64,000 nucleotides of DNA, taken from NCBI GenBank assembly GCA_963718295.1, contig CAVQYV010000003.1:434001-498000 (forward strand). Reading direction: 5' to 3'. Made by a program: the position numbers and the translations under genes. This DNA comes from CAVQYV01 sp963718295 [NCBI: uncultured Methylomirabilota bacterium] (lineage in GTDB: Bacteria > Methylomirabilota > Methylomirabilia > CAVQYV01). Shown one piece after another: positions 9,452 through 21,697 of this stretch. The notes below the pieces were generated by a model. That model was given only the letters and a program-made list of their open reading frames with translations. It searched no databases and was not told the DNA's origin. Within the stretch, counting starts at the first letter, position 1. Every line of letters begins with the position of its first letter.

Positions 9452-9486
9452 TCCCCCCGCCACGGCGCCGGCTGTCTTTTTTGATC

Positions 9487-9516
9487 CGGAGGCGGCCGGC
9501 GCCTCCGCCTTTCTTT
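9487..9516 (+). terminator. Probable terminator after the VIT/VWA gene
   Basis: GGAGGCG at 9488-9494 pairs with CGCCTCC at 9500-9506 across a five-base loop, and is followed by a T-rich GCCTTTCTTTCCT. A larger competing stem (GGCGCCGGC with GCCGGCGCC) overlaps it. It lies 36 bases behind the stop codon. Confidence 0.55.
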
Positions 9517-9766
9517 CCTGCCGTCTCCTCCGCCTTCATGGCAACCCACATCGAGGCCTCATCTCAACCGCACCCGGCATACCGATATTTTCACCTCAGT
9601 AAGATTCGGGGAATCCTTCGTCCACCATTCTCATCTATTCGTATCGAGAAACGGTATTGATCTCGGACCGGTTTTCTGCTTTATTCTGCTTCAGTCCACC
9701 ATGGCACTTTGCACTTCGTGCGATCCAAAGTGCAATCTCACCCGTAAGCGAAAGGAGGCAACAGGA
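9517..9766. other. Leader region of the selenoprotein gene
   Basis: No gene seen. AAAGGAGG at 9751-9758 lies eight bases before the ATG at 9767 and is what fixes that start. Confidence 0.5.
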
Positions 9767-10345
9767 ATGGCAAAGCAAATTCCTTGGGAGACCAACATCG
9801 AAGTGGCCTTAGACCGGGGCGCCAAAGAACAGAAGCCGGTCTTCGTCGATTTCTGGTTCGATGGCTGAATTGGCTGCAAATTTATGAATACGGATACGTA
9901 TTCACAGGATGTGGTGGTGGATTTTCTGCTGCAACATTTCATCCCTGTTCGAAGCCAATGTTTCTTCGACCACTTCACGGCGATGATGCGGCGCTATCAG
10001 GTGAAGTGGACTCCAACCTTCCTGGTCTTAGATCAGGATGGGCGGGAGCACCATCGGGTCGTCGGATTCCTTCACCCGGAGGATTTCATGGCCCAGCTCC
10101 AATTGGGGAAGGCAAAGCTTCTTTACGATCAGGATCGGCTGGATAAGGCTGCTTCCGAGTTTCAGACCGTGATCGATCGGTTCCCCAAGACCGCTGCTGC
10201 CGAAGAGGCGACCTTCCTCCTCGGCGTCACGGGCTACAAGCGGACCCATCAGGCAGGCGAGCTCAAGAAGGGGTGGGAGAAGCTTTCCCAGGACTATCCC
10301 CAGAGCGATTGGACCCGTAGGGCCAAGCCCTATTCGGCATTGTAG
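9767..10345 (+). CDS. Thioredoxin-fold TPR protein, probable selenoprotein (UGA = Sec34)
   Basis: An ATG at 9767, eight bases behind AAAGGAGG, opens a frame that runs to the stop at 10343-10345 with one in-frame TGA at 9866-9868. Read through, the active site is VFVDFWFDG-Sec-IGCKFM, where the TGA sits exactly at the first cysteine of a thioredoxin CxxC. The cis-proline segment KWTPTFLVL follows, and residues about 115-190 are TPR-like helices (AKLLYDQDRLDKAASEFQTV). Frame and protein similarity continue on both sides of the TGA, which argues against a real stop. A SECIS-like hairpin lies at 9885-9904. The predicted 192-residue protein would be a UxxC oxidoreductase, probably cytoplasmic as no signal peptide is seen. 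Standard gene callers would report only 9884-10345. The sel genes themselves are not in the window. Confidence 0.85.
9885..9904 (+). promoter_or_regulatory. Bacterial SECIS-like hairpin
   Basis: TGAATACG (9885-9892) pairs perfectly with CGTATTCA (9897-9904), giving eight base pairs and a GATA tetraloop at 9893-9896. Twenty-four bases separate the TGA from the loop, within the usual 16-37 range for bacterial SECIS elements, and a G is the first base of the loop as the model expects. It lies inside the coding sequence, directly downstream of the UGA. Confidence 0.8.
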
Positions 10346-10474
10346 CTCTGCCTGGGTCGGCCGTTCTGGAGGGCCGCCAAAGCCGTTGCCAGGCAGACCG
10401 GAGGATCTGGGAGGAGACAGCCAAGTCCTCGAGCCCTTCGGGACCTTTGATATGGGGAAAGGCTGGGGGGCATC

Positions 10475-12499
10475 TCATATCGATTCCCGGGCCACAGTGA
10501 TCTCTTCGATGCGCAGGCTGATCTCCTCCCACTCTCCGTACAAGAGGCGTATGCGATCCTCCAATTCCTTCCTTTCTTCCAATACCTCCCGCGCCTTATC
10601 CCCGTTTCGATAGATTTCTGACCGGGTGAGCATGCCCATCACTTCTTGCAGCCGCTCTTCCCGGGAGTGAATCTCCTCCTCGATCCCGCTCAGCCGTTTC
10701 TTCAGCGGGAGGAGGATCCGACTTCGCCTCTGCCTCTCTTCTGCCTCCTGCCTCTTCTCTTCTTTGCTCTTTCTCCGGCCAGAGGCCGTCCCTGAATTCG
10801 TAATAAGGGGCTTCTCCTCCTGGGTAGACCGCTCGCCCCCATCTCCACCCATAATCTCCCTGGCCCCCCTTTCCTCTTCTTGGACCTTCTCCCGATAGTA
10901 GTCATAATTCCCCAGGAACTCCCTCAACCTACCCCCTTTGACCTCCACTACTTTGTTGGCAATCCGGTTGATGAAGTACCGGTCATGGGAAATGAAGATC
11001 ATGGTCCCTTCCCACTGCTCCAGGGCCTCCTCCAGGATCTCACGGGCATCCAGATCGAGGTGGTTGGTGGGCTCATCCAGGAGCAGGAAATTCACGGGCT
11101 TCAGAAGCATGCGGGCCAGGGCCAGGCGGCTTTTCTCTCCTCCAGAGAGGACTGAAACCTTTTTCTCCACATCCTCCCCCGAAAAGAGAAAGGCACCCAG
11201 GATGGTCCGAAGCCGAGATTGCATTTCGAAATCCGCCACCTCCGCCAGCTCCTCCAGGACGGTGTGGCCCGAGTGAAGCGCCTCCAACTGGTGCTGGGCA
11301 TAATAGAAAAGGGAGACGCTGGGGCCCAGGATGCGCTTCCCCTTCTCAAAAGGTAGAATCCCCGCCAATATCTTGACCAGGGTGCTCTTCCCCGCCCCAT
11401 TAGGCCCCACCAATGCGATGCGATCCTCTCGAAGCACCTGGAAATCGACGCCGGAATAGACCATCTTTTCTGCGTAGGACTTGTGAACTCCGATGAGTTG
11501 GGCCACATGAAGCCCGCTGCGAGGGACTGGGGGAAATTGGAAATGGAGGGTGCGGGTTGTCCGACGCTCGATCGCGATCCTGGGCATCTTTTCCAACATC
11601 TTGATTCGACTCTGGACCTGGGTTGCCTTGGTATTTTTGGCCCGGAAGCGCTCGATAAACCGCTCCACCTGCTCAATCCGACGCTCCTGGTTGCGCAGGG
11701 TCGCCTCCTGCAGCTTTCGCCGGTGCTCCCGGTTCATCCGATACTGATCATAATCCCCCTGATAGAGAGTCAGGGTCCCCGATTCCAGTTCGGCGATCCT
11801 TTTGACCATCCGGTTTAGCAGGTAGCGGTCGTGAGAAATGAGCACAAAGGTCCCCTCGTATCCAGAAAGGAACTCCTCCAGCCAGAGGACCGACTCCAGA
11901 TCCAGGTGGTTGGTGGGCTCATCCAGGAGCAAATAGTCCGGTCGGGTCAGGAGGAGCCGTGCCAGGGCCACCCGCATCTGCCATCCACCGGAGAGGGATT
12001 GGAGAGGGCACTCAACCTCCTGCACAGCAAAGCCCAGTCCGCTCAGGATGGACCGAGCCTGAGACTCCAACCCGTAGCCACCTTTCGTCTCATATTCGTG
12101 CTGCATCCTCCCGTGCCGCTCCAGAAGGGTTTTCCATTCCTGGGCATCCTCCCGGATCTTGTTTAGGCGTCGGGCTTCTTCGATCTCCTCATGCAAGCCC
12201 TCCAATTCCTTTCCCGTACGATAAATTTCCTCGAACCCACCCATCACGAAGTCCAGCACCCGATCATCCCCCAGGGTCTCCACCTCTTGGGGCAGATAGC
12301 CCAGCCGAATCCCCCGGGAACGATGAATCTCGCCCTCATCGGCCCCCTCCAGTCCCAGGATCATGCGCAACAGGGTGGTCTTGCCTGCGCCATTGGGACC
12401 CACCAGACCGAGGCGTTCTCCCTTCCTGAGCTGCCAGGAGAGGCTGCGGAAGAGGAACTTGCCCCCAAACTGCTTGGATATCGATCTCAGATCAATCAT
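10475..12499 (-). CDS. ABC-F family ATPase
   Basis: The 674-residue soluble protein has two ABC cassettes without membrane segments. The first shows GPNGAGKTT near residue 34, LSGGWQMRVALARLLL and LLLDEPTNHLD. The second shows GPNGAGKST near residue 370, LSGGEKSRLALARMLL and again DEPTNHLD. Between them is the charged ABC-F linker (EHRRKLQEATLRNQERRIEQ), and the C-terminus is a long coiled coil as in Uup/YheS-type members. Such proteins act on the ribosome rather than as transporters; the exact subgroup (Uup or YheS-like) cannot be fixed by eye. It is convergent with the selenoprotein gene. Confidence 0.93.
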   Translation of the reverse strand: MIDLRSISKQFGGKFLFRSLSWQLRKGERLGLVGPNGAGKTTLLRMILGLEGADEGEIHRSRGIRLGYLPQEVETLGDDRVLDFVMGGFEEIYRTGKELEGLHEEIEEARRLNKIREDAQEWKTLLERHGRMQHEYETKGGYGLESQARSILSGLGFAVQEVECPLQSLSGGWQMRVALARLLLTRPDYLLLDEPTNHLDLESVLWLEEFLSGYEGTFVLISHDRYLLNRMVKRIAELESGTLTLYQGDYDQYRMNREHRRKLQEATLRNQERRIEQVERFIERFRAKNTKATQVQSRIKMLEKMPRIAIERRTTRTLHFQFPPVPRSGLHVAQLIGVHKSYAEKMVYSGVDFQVLREDRIALVGPNGAGKSTLVKILAGILPFEKGKRILGPSVSLFYYAQHQLEALHSGHTVLEELAEVADFEMQSRLRTILGAFLFSGEDVEKKVSVLSGGEKSRLALARMLLKPVNFLLLDEPTNHLDLDAREILEEALEQWEGTMIFISHDRYFINRIANKVVEVKGGRLREFLGNYDYYREKVQEEERGAREIMGGDGGERSTQEEKPLITNSGTASGRRKSKEEKRQEAEERQRRSRILLPLKKRLSGIEEEIHSREERLQEVMGMLTRSEIYRNGDKAREVLEERKELEDRIRLLYGEWEEISLRIEEITVARESI

Positions 12500-12725
12500 G
12501 GCCCGCTATGATAGAAAGGTATGCCTTCCAAGGCAATCAAAAAAAAATTGACGGGTGGGGTTTTCCTGGTCTATTTTATCAAAGTTGGGAAAGAGGGTCC
12601 CAAGGAGAAGAAACTTTTGTATCTCGGGCCAAGGCTTCTCTATGGTGAAGCCAGCCCAGGGCAGAAAAAGAGAGCCGGCCATTGCAGGATAAGGCATCTC
12701 AGGAAGGAACCGGAAGGAAGGAACC

Positions 12726-13574
12726 ATGAGGAAAAAACTGGCAACCATTGCAGGACTGGGATTGGTAGTTGCCGTGATTGCAGTCCTGGTTATCTGGCCG
12801 TCCTTGAGAGCAAAGTCCACCGAGTCGACAAGGCGAGATTCGTCGGCATCCGAGCGCCAGACACCAGATGTGCGGGTCCAAACATCTCAAAATAAGACGG
12901 CTCAGGAGGAGGAGAAAGGAGTCGCAGTGCTGCAGGGAAAGCCAGGAGGCCGGGTCAAAGGAGCCGATGGAATCGAGCTCCCCTTTGCCTCCGCCACCTG
13001 GGTGATGGAACAGCAGCGCATCGATCCCAACGGCATGGTCAAGGAAAACAGCATATCCAGGGTCTGGGTCAAAGGGGTCCAAAAAAGGGTGGAGACCTTC
13101 AGGACGCTCGGAGCATGGTCAGGAACCGCCCAGCAGCCAGTCACCATTCTGATTGCGGACAAGGACTATGAATATGCCTACAATCCGAGTTTGGGAAGGA
13201 TTCTCAAATTCCCTCGAAATCTGAGCTTGGACGCCTTATCCGACAAGATGGTCAAGAAGAGGAGTGAAAGGAAGGTCGGCAGCGAGATCGTCGACGGGAA
13301 GACCTGCGAGACCTATCGTCTGGTCAACGACGTAAATGTGGCCGGGCTGGCCACAGTCAAGATGGAAGTCAAGGAGTCTCGCTGGCAGGGCATGGTCTTG
13401 AAGAGCGTCTCCAAGACCATGGGCTCCAAAACCGCCGATACCCTCGTGACCCAATTGAAGGATGTGTACCTGGACGTCGAAATCCCCGATGAGAAGTTCG
13501 TCCTTCCTGCAGGTGTACAGATCCAGGAAGTCAAGATCCCACCCAAGGCGGCCCTGGAGAAATCTCTTCGCTGA
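12726..13574 (+). CDS. Exported LolA-like/outer-membrane-lipoprotein-sorting family protein
   Basis: The 282-residue protein has an N-terminal hydrophobic segment (AGLGLVVAVIAVLVIWPSL), either an uncleaved anchor or a signal peptide, then a charged linker. From about residue 90 the sequence has the curved beta-sheet features of the LolA/LppX or DUF4412 group: WVMEQQRIDPNGMVKENSIS, VTILIADKDYEYAYNP, GKTCETYRLV, ending EIPDEKFVLPAGVQI. The IPDEKFVLPAGV-type ending is characteristic of that fold. It probably sits in the periplasm. The start follows GGAAGGAACC. It is convergent with the NicO gene, with nine bases between their ends. Confidence 0.75.
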   Translation: MRKKLATIAGLGLVVAVIAVLVIWPSLRAKSTESTRRDSSASERQTPDVRVQTSQNKTAQEEEKGVAVLQGKPGGRVKGADGIELPFASATWVMEQQRIDPNGMVKENSISRVWVKGVQKRVETFRTLGAWSGTAQQPVTILIADKDYEYAYNPSLGRILKFPRNLSLDALSDKMVKKRSERKVGSEIVDGKTCETYRLVNDVNVAGLATVKMEVKESRWQGMVLKSVSKTMGSKTADTLVTQLKDVYLDVEIPDEKFVLPAGVQIQEVKIPPKAALEKSLR

Positions 13575-13582
13575 AACGATCC

Positions 13583-15108
13583 TCAGAGGATTCCAGCGTC
13601 GATGAGGCCTTTCACGGCGATGCCAAAGCCGAGAAGGGTGATCACGACAGCGCTGGCAACTGGGAGGTAGCGGCTGACGATCCTGCCTTCCCCCGTGAAA
13701 CGGATCATCAGGGGCTTGGCCATGACCAGGAGGATCCCGATCACGACCAGGACACTGGCCAAACCCACACTGAAGCTGATGAGGATCACCAAACCCAAGG
13801 TAATCCGGTTCAAGGCGATCGCGATCAACAACACGATGAGCGCCTCCGGGCAAGGGACTAACCCTCCGGAGATGCCCAGGGACAGAAGGCTCCCCAAGGA
13901 GACCTCTGAGGCTTTGGAGCGTAAGGGACCTTCCATCACCTCTGCTCCATGGGTGTGATGGCCGGGCACACCATGATGATGGGGATGCACATGATCATGG
14001 TGGGAATGGTCGGCATGGTCGTGAGGCTGGACGTGGTCGTGATCATGGTGGTGGGGATGGTCGTGCCCATGGCTGTGACTGTGCCCAGGGGGTGAAGACC
14101 ACCGCCTCACCAGGAGCCAGATCCCCATTCCAGCCACCAGGGCGCCAGAGAGGGCCGTCAGCCAGGGGAAAAGCGTCTGGGGCATTATGTACTGGGAGGC
14201 GAAAAGCATCCCCAACCCGATCAGGAACACGCTGGAAGTATGGGTGATCGTAACGATCAGGCCCAAAAGGACGGCATCCCGCACTCGACCTTTCGTTCCC
14301 ACCAGGTAGGCCGCTACGATCGTCTTGCCGTGCCCAGGAGTGAGGGCATGCGCGCCCCCGAGTATGAAGGCGATGAGCAGGGTTGCCATCACAGCTTTGA
14401 TATCCCATCGAGGGTTGTTGATCATATCCCTCAGGCGCTCACGGATGCTTCCTCCGCCCAGGGTCGAGGCGATGAGAGTCTCCTTGTCCCTTCTCCGATC
14501 CATGGAGCCTCCAACCCCATCCATCACAGCCGTCCGGTAGCGCACCGTGATCGTCCTCACATCCTTACGGCCCTTTAGGATCGCCATCGCCTTCTGCTGT
14601 GGATTCTCAGGCAAGGGGCGGTCCTCCGGGATCTTCCACTCCAATGCCTGCACGCCCCCGGCGGCGATCAGCGAGGTCTTGAGCTGCCCGGGAAGGGCCA
14701 GAAACGTCCCGTCGTAGAAGGAGATATGGTGCTCGCCTGGGGGCAGGGCCGACAGATCGGCGACGAATCGATACCGTCTGGCACGGAGGCTGTGGAAGTC
14801 GACCTTCCCCTGCAGATCCACCGGTTGGTCATTCACGGACAAGGAGAGGAAGCCTTTCAGGTTGAGCAGCATCGCCCCCTTGAACATCTCCTCCTCCTCG
14901 GCAGAGACCTTGCCATTCATGTCCAGGTCCATCACCTCCAGATCAGCCGTCACCGCCCCCTCCTGCAAATAGGTCGAATAGGTGATGGCCACCTGATCTG
15001 GGAGGATCTTCACCTCCGTCCAGTGATCGACGCCGGGATCGGCGACGAAATTGTGGGCGAGGGCAAGAGAGGGCCAGCACAAGAGCAAAAAGAAGGAAAG
15101 AAGATGGA

Positions 15109-15112
<4 letters not shown>
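13583..15112 (-). CDS. NicO-family nickel/cobalt exporter with periplasmic EF-hand-like domain
   Basis: A frame of more than 500 codons. Its N-terminal 200 residues are exported-looking and hold DLDMNGKVSAEEEE, an EF-hand-like calcium loop. The C-terminal half has the NicO/RcnA features: GGAHALTPGHGKTIVAAYLV, a very long His/Asp-rich loop (GHSHSHGHDHPHHHDHDH), and GISGGLVPCPEALIVLLIAI. RcnA-type proteins export Ni2+ and Co2+. I prefer the TTG at 15112, which overlaps the stop of the upstream RND gene as TTGA and has GGGAGG six bases before it; it gives a clean signal peptide, MIHLLSFFLLLCWPSLALA. The ATG at 15163 would add a basic, less likely leader. Tight coupling with the RND pump suggests a metal-efflux operon. 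Confidence 0.85.
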
Positions 15113-18215
<3,103 letters not shown>

Positions 18216-18216
<1 letters not shown>

Positions 18217-19229
18217 CAGCGGCGTACTTTCACCGTTTGACCGTCATACACCATCCGGGCGCCGAGGGTGACCACCTCGTCCCCTTCCTTCACGCCCTCC
18301 TCGGGTCGAAAGGCGGTGTGTTCCCCGCTGACGCTGGGGTTCTCGGAGGATGCGGGGTTCAGGACCTGGACCCGAGTGCCGTCTGAGGCCCCAATCACTA
18401 CCTCCAGCTCATGGACGGTGTTATCCCTGACCACATAGACCAAGTGAGACTCATCCCCGGCGATGATCGACTCCTTTGGCGCCAGCAATACATTTTCCAG
18501 CCTCTCCCGCACCAGCCCCACCATGGCGAACATGCCAGGCCTCAGACGACCGTCTTGGTTGTCGATGGTGACTTCAGCCCTGGCGGTGCGACTCCCCACA
18601 TCCAGGCTGGGGCTGATGCTGGTGATCTTGCCCTTGAAAATGGCCAGGGGATAATGGTCCAGGGGATAGGCCTCGACCCTGACCCGGGCCTCCTTGCCCA
18701 CCCTCAGAAGCGGCATCAACGTCTCGGGCACCCCCACTTCAACCTTTACCACCACCGTATCCTCGATGGCAAACAGCGGCTTCGAGCCGGGCGCATCAGC
18801 TGCCAATGACATCTCCCCTGATTCGAAAGATCTTTGGGCTACGATGCCGGCCACGGGCGATCGAATGGGGATGACTTCTCCGTCCTTTCCCCGGACAATT
18901 GCCAGCAGATCGTCTTTGCCAACCTTATCGCCTTCCTTCGCCTTGATCTCTTGCAGTTGGCCGGTCACCCTCGGGAAGACCTCTACCCTGGTCCTGGGAA
19001 CGACCGTACCCGCCATGGAGATCATCTCCTCGATGCTCCCCCGGATGACCTTAGCTACCGCTACCGGGAAGGCGCCTTCCTTTTCTCGAGGTCCGACTAC
19101 TATTCCCTGCCCGGTAGGTCGGGATTGGAAGGCCCGATACCCGACCCGGAGCAAGAGTGCAAAAAGAAAGATGCCACCCAAGGCAACGAACAAGATCTTC
19201 TTGGATCTGACAAATCCCATGTCCTGCAT
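18216..19229 (-). CDS. RND membrane-fusion (periplasmic adaptor) protein
   Basis: A 337-residue adaptor. After an N-terminal anchor (KKILFVALGGIFLFALLL) it has a lipoyl/barrel-sandwich half (RVEVFPRVTGQLQEIKAKEG, then IPIRSPVAGIVAQRSFESGE), a beta-barrel part (VGVPETLMPLLRVGKEARV) and a C-terminal membrane-proximal part ending VVTLGARMVYDGQTVKVRR. No long coiled-coil hairpin lies between the lipoyl halves, so it belongs to the short-hairpin type. It links the RND pump to an outer-membrane channel; no TolC-like gene is in this block. Its stop overlaps the pump's start. Confidence 0.9.
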
Positions 19230-19256
19230 CTCCCTGGCAGCTGGTGAGTGAATACC

Positions 19257-19937
19257 CTATTGCACCTGTTTTTGCCTATCGGGTGAGACGAACCCGCTGG
19301 GCCGGCTCAACCAGGCCCGGTGGACGTTTTCCACGTAGAGGGTCTTGAGTGCGGCCAATTCCTGCTGCATCTCTTTGGCCTTGTCCTCGCCGAAGCCAGG
19401 GTCGTTGGGGAAGCGCGCTCGGCCTGATTCGAAGGCCTTGATCGCCTTCTCCATCGCCTTTACCTCCCATGGACCTACCCCCCCTTCGATCTCCCTCTCC
19501 ACCTGGAAGCGCTTGGGCAGGTGTGCCCGCTCCCGACAGGCCTCGACCATCTCTCGATACACCTCTATTGGCGCCCCAGCCTGACCGTGGAGCTCCAAGG
19601 CCTTCTCCCATTCCACGATAGCAAGGTTGTATATCTCCTCCGATTTGTCACGGCTCTGTTCGTTTTTCGCCTCTTTGATGTAACTCGACGCCAGGAGGGC
19701 GTGCATGCGGGCTGAATTGGGCTCGCTCTTTAGCGCTTCCTGGAGCGTGCTCTTCACCTCTCGAAGTGAGGCTGCATCCCCCTTGACCAACAGTCGCTCC
19801 GCCTTCTGAATGGGCGTCTCTTTCGGCCTTCCGCATCCCATGAGGATAACGGCTGAAATCAGGGCGACAGAAGCGCCCGCCAAAAACGCCTTTGCCTTCT
19901 TTGTCAAATTCTTATCACCTCTTCGGCGAAGCCCCAT
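19257..19937 (-). CDS. TPR lipoprotein at the head of the RND operon
   Basis: The 226-residue protein has a lipoprotein signal, ASVALISAVILMGCG, with the lipobox LMGC near residue 34. The mature part is helical and repeat-like (RLLVKGDAASLREVKSTLQE, then SEPNSARMHALLASSYIKEA), consistent with two or three TPR units. It ends just upstream of the adaptor gene on the same strand, with 27 bases between, so it is probably part of the same operon, perhaps as an assembly factor. That role is inference from position only. Confidence 0.75.
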   Translation of the reverse strand: MGLRRRGDKNLTKKAKAFLAGASVALISAVILMGCGRPKETPIQKAERLLVKGDAASLREVKSTLQEALKSEPNSARMHALLASSYIKEAKNEQSRDKSEEIYNLAIVEWEKALELHGQAGAPIEVYREMVEACRERAHLPKRFQVEREIEGGVGPWEVKAMEKAIKAFESGRARFPNDPGFGEDKAKEMQQELAALKTLYVENVHRAWLSRPSGFVSPDRQKQVQ

Positions 19938-19961
19938 CAGGCTGGGGCCGCATCTTGTAAG

Positions 19962-19994
19962 AAAAAGGCCCTCCCATCTGGGGATGGGAGGGCC
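19962..19994 (-). terminator. Intrinsic terminator for the lactonase-like gene
   Basis: A perfect 12-bp stem, GGCCCTCCCATC (19967-19978) with GATGGGAGGGCC (19983-19994) around a four-base loop. Read on the minus strand it is followed by TTTTTC. It lies about 48 bases behind the stop of the minus-strand gene at 20042. Confidence 0.88.
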
Positions 19995-20041
19995 TGGAGA
20001 GGGCCTCCCCTCTGGAGGGAGGCGTTTACAGAATCAGTGGG

Positions 20042-20878
20042 CTAGTCGATCCGGACGACGTTATTCGCCACCTTGGGGAATTTCCCAGCGAAGGTCCCCG
20101 GATCGTGTCCGGGAACCACCATGCCTCCGAGCTTTTTAATCTTCTCGAAGGAATCCAGCATCTGCACCAGGTTGTAGCCGAAGCCCAGCGGAATATTCTC
20201 ATTGAGATTCCGGTCAGTATAGACGGCATCACCGGTCAAGCAGATCGGTCCCTTCCGGCTGGGAAGCGTCGCAGTCTGGGTTCCCGCAGTGTGACCAGGG
20301 GTCAGATAAATGCTAATGCCTGGCAGAACATTCTGGACATCCCCGTCCACAACTTTGACTTTGCCTTCCCAGTTCAGCTTGACAAGGGTAAGGATATCAT
20401 TGGCATTGAAGCCGGCCATGGTGTGCTTTTTCTGGGTGATCTCGCCGGCGGCAAATTCGATCTCTTTTTTCTGAACGATGAAGTTCGCCTTCGGGAAATC
20501 GCCCAGGCTTCCAGCATGATCCCAATGGATGTGGCCCAGGATCACCGTTTCGATCTTGTCAGGGCTGGTGCCCAGCTTTCCCAGGTTGTCCGCCAAGCTG
20601 GACCATGCACCCTCGGGAGCGCCAAACTTGATCCCCAGGGCAACATCGTTATAGCCGCAGTCAAACATGTACTGATGGCCCCCTCCTTTGATCAATGTGT
20701 AGGAGAAGGGTACATCCATCACCTTGCCACGGTCGGTAGCAAACAGGATCGCATCGACAGGATACCCCTTCAGGCCGCTATACTGGATTTGGTATACCTC
20801 ATACTGTTGTGCCAGAGCGGACCCGACAAAGAAAACGCACAGAGCCGCCATCATTAGCCCGATGAATCGCCACCTCAT
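20042..20878 (-). CDS. Exported metallo-beta-lactamase-fold hydrolase, AHL-lactonase-like
   Basis: A 278-residue relative of the gene at 2697, but with a signal peptide (FIGLMMAALCVFFVGSALAQ), so it acts outside the cytoplasm. The metal site shows GHIHWDHAGS near residue 115 and LTPGHTAGTQ near residue 190, with a final histidine in VPGHDPG. The lactonase branch of the fold is recognisable from LKGYPVDAILFATDRG and MFDCGYNDVALG. Substrate is unknown. A strong terminator follows. The upstream region to 21697 is non-coding. Confidence 0.87.
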   Translation of the reverse strand: MRWRFIGLMMAALCVFFVGSALAQQYEVYQIQYSGLKGYPVDAILFATDRGKVMDVPFSYTLIKGGGHQYMFDCGYNDVALGIKFGAPEGAWSSLADNLGKLGTSPDKIETVILGHIHWDHAGSLGDFPKANFIVQKKEIEFAAGEITQKKHTMAGFNANDILTLVKLNWEGKVKVVDGDVQNVLPGISIYLTPGHTAGTQTATLPSRKGPICLTGDAVYTDRNLNENIPLGFGYNLVQMLDSFEKIKKLGGMVVPGHDPGTFAGKFPKVANNVVRID

Positions 20879-21697
20879 GATCTTCTCCCTCCTCTGCTGT
20901 TAGCTGCTCCTTGTGCACCGCGACAACGCTTCATCCATTCAGTCCTATCCTGCTCCGGTAGCGATCTCACCCCCCTTCTCTCCCTCGTGGTTGGGGCTGC
21001 GGACACCCAGGAGAGGCTTCGGCTCGGGCAACTCGTCCAAGCCAACGGCGGTCAATCTCTGGAAGGTGACCCACCCACCCTCGTTTCTGCCTGCCCCACC
21101 GGGAGATCTAAACTCATCCGCCAGCAAATATAATCCATCGAGATTACTTGTCAACAAGAAAATGGGGGGCAGAAGTGGGGCAATTCCCCATTTCACTTCC
21201 CCCCTCTCATCGGTATCCCAGCCGAACTTTGATGCAACTCCCTCATCCCTCATCTTGAGACAGGTAGTCCCACCCCTCCACGTGGTTTCCAGTTGATCCA
21301 AATCGATCCCCTCGCCTCCCCAATCCTGTCCCGCTTTCCTGGGCGGTTCCCCTCATCCGATCCTGCCCTTGGGCCCCATAAGCCTGCGTATGGGCGAAAT
21401 CATTCTCGAATTCGATCCTGAAGTTGAGAATCGTATGGTCATCCTGGACAGCTCCGATCAGCATTATACAGGTTCGGTGACGATCAGGCCGCGCGAAAGA
21501 TTTTTTGAAACCCATCTCTTGCCTCGGCATCTCTCCTACCGTGTAGCAGAAAAAAGTCTTGACAAATACGATATTATTGATATTTTTGACAAAAGTGAAT
21601 ATCCTCATTCGCATCGGCTGCACCTTTGAAACCAGACCTCACTTTCCCATTCTTACCCCAGTAATGATCCCAGGGAGCCAATAAGGAGGATTCAAGA
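20879..21697. other. Long intergenic region before the hydrogenase genes
   Basis: About 820 bases without a convincing gene. Open frames on the plus strand (21369-21629) and minus strand (20945-21301) exist but show no family features and have no good ribosome binding sites. The last 150 bases are AT-rich and hold the promoter-like sequence noted at 21559-21586. ATAAGGAGGA before 21698 is the hydrogenase ribosome binding site. Confidence 0.55.
21559..21586 (+). promoter_or_regulatory. Sigma-70-like promoter for the hydrogenase operon
   Basis: TTGACA at 21559-21564 and TATTTT at 21581-21586 are spaced by 16 bases in a locally AT-rich stretch, about 110 bases before the small-subunit ATG. Confidence 0.5.

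Noticed and set aside
9700-9720. Sigma-54 promoter before the selenoprotein gene
   Set aside because: TGGCACTTTGCAC has the -24-like and -12-like parts too close together.
21369-21629. 86-codon frame before the hydrogenase
   Set aside because: No ribosome binding site, no family features, and it overlaps the likely promoter.
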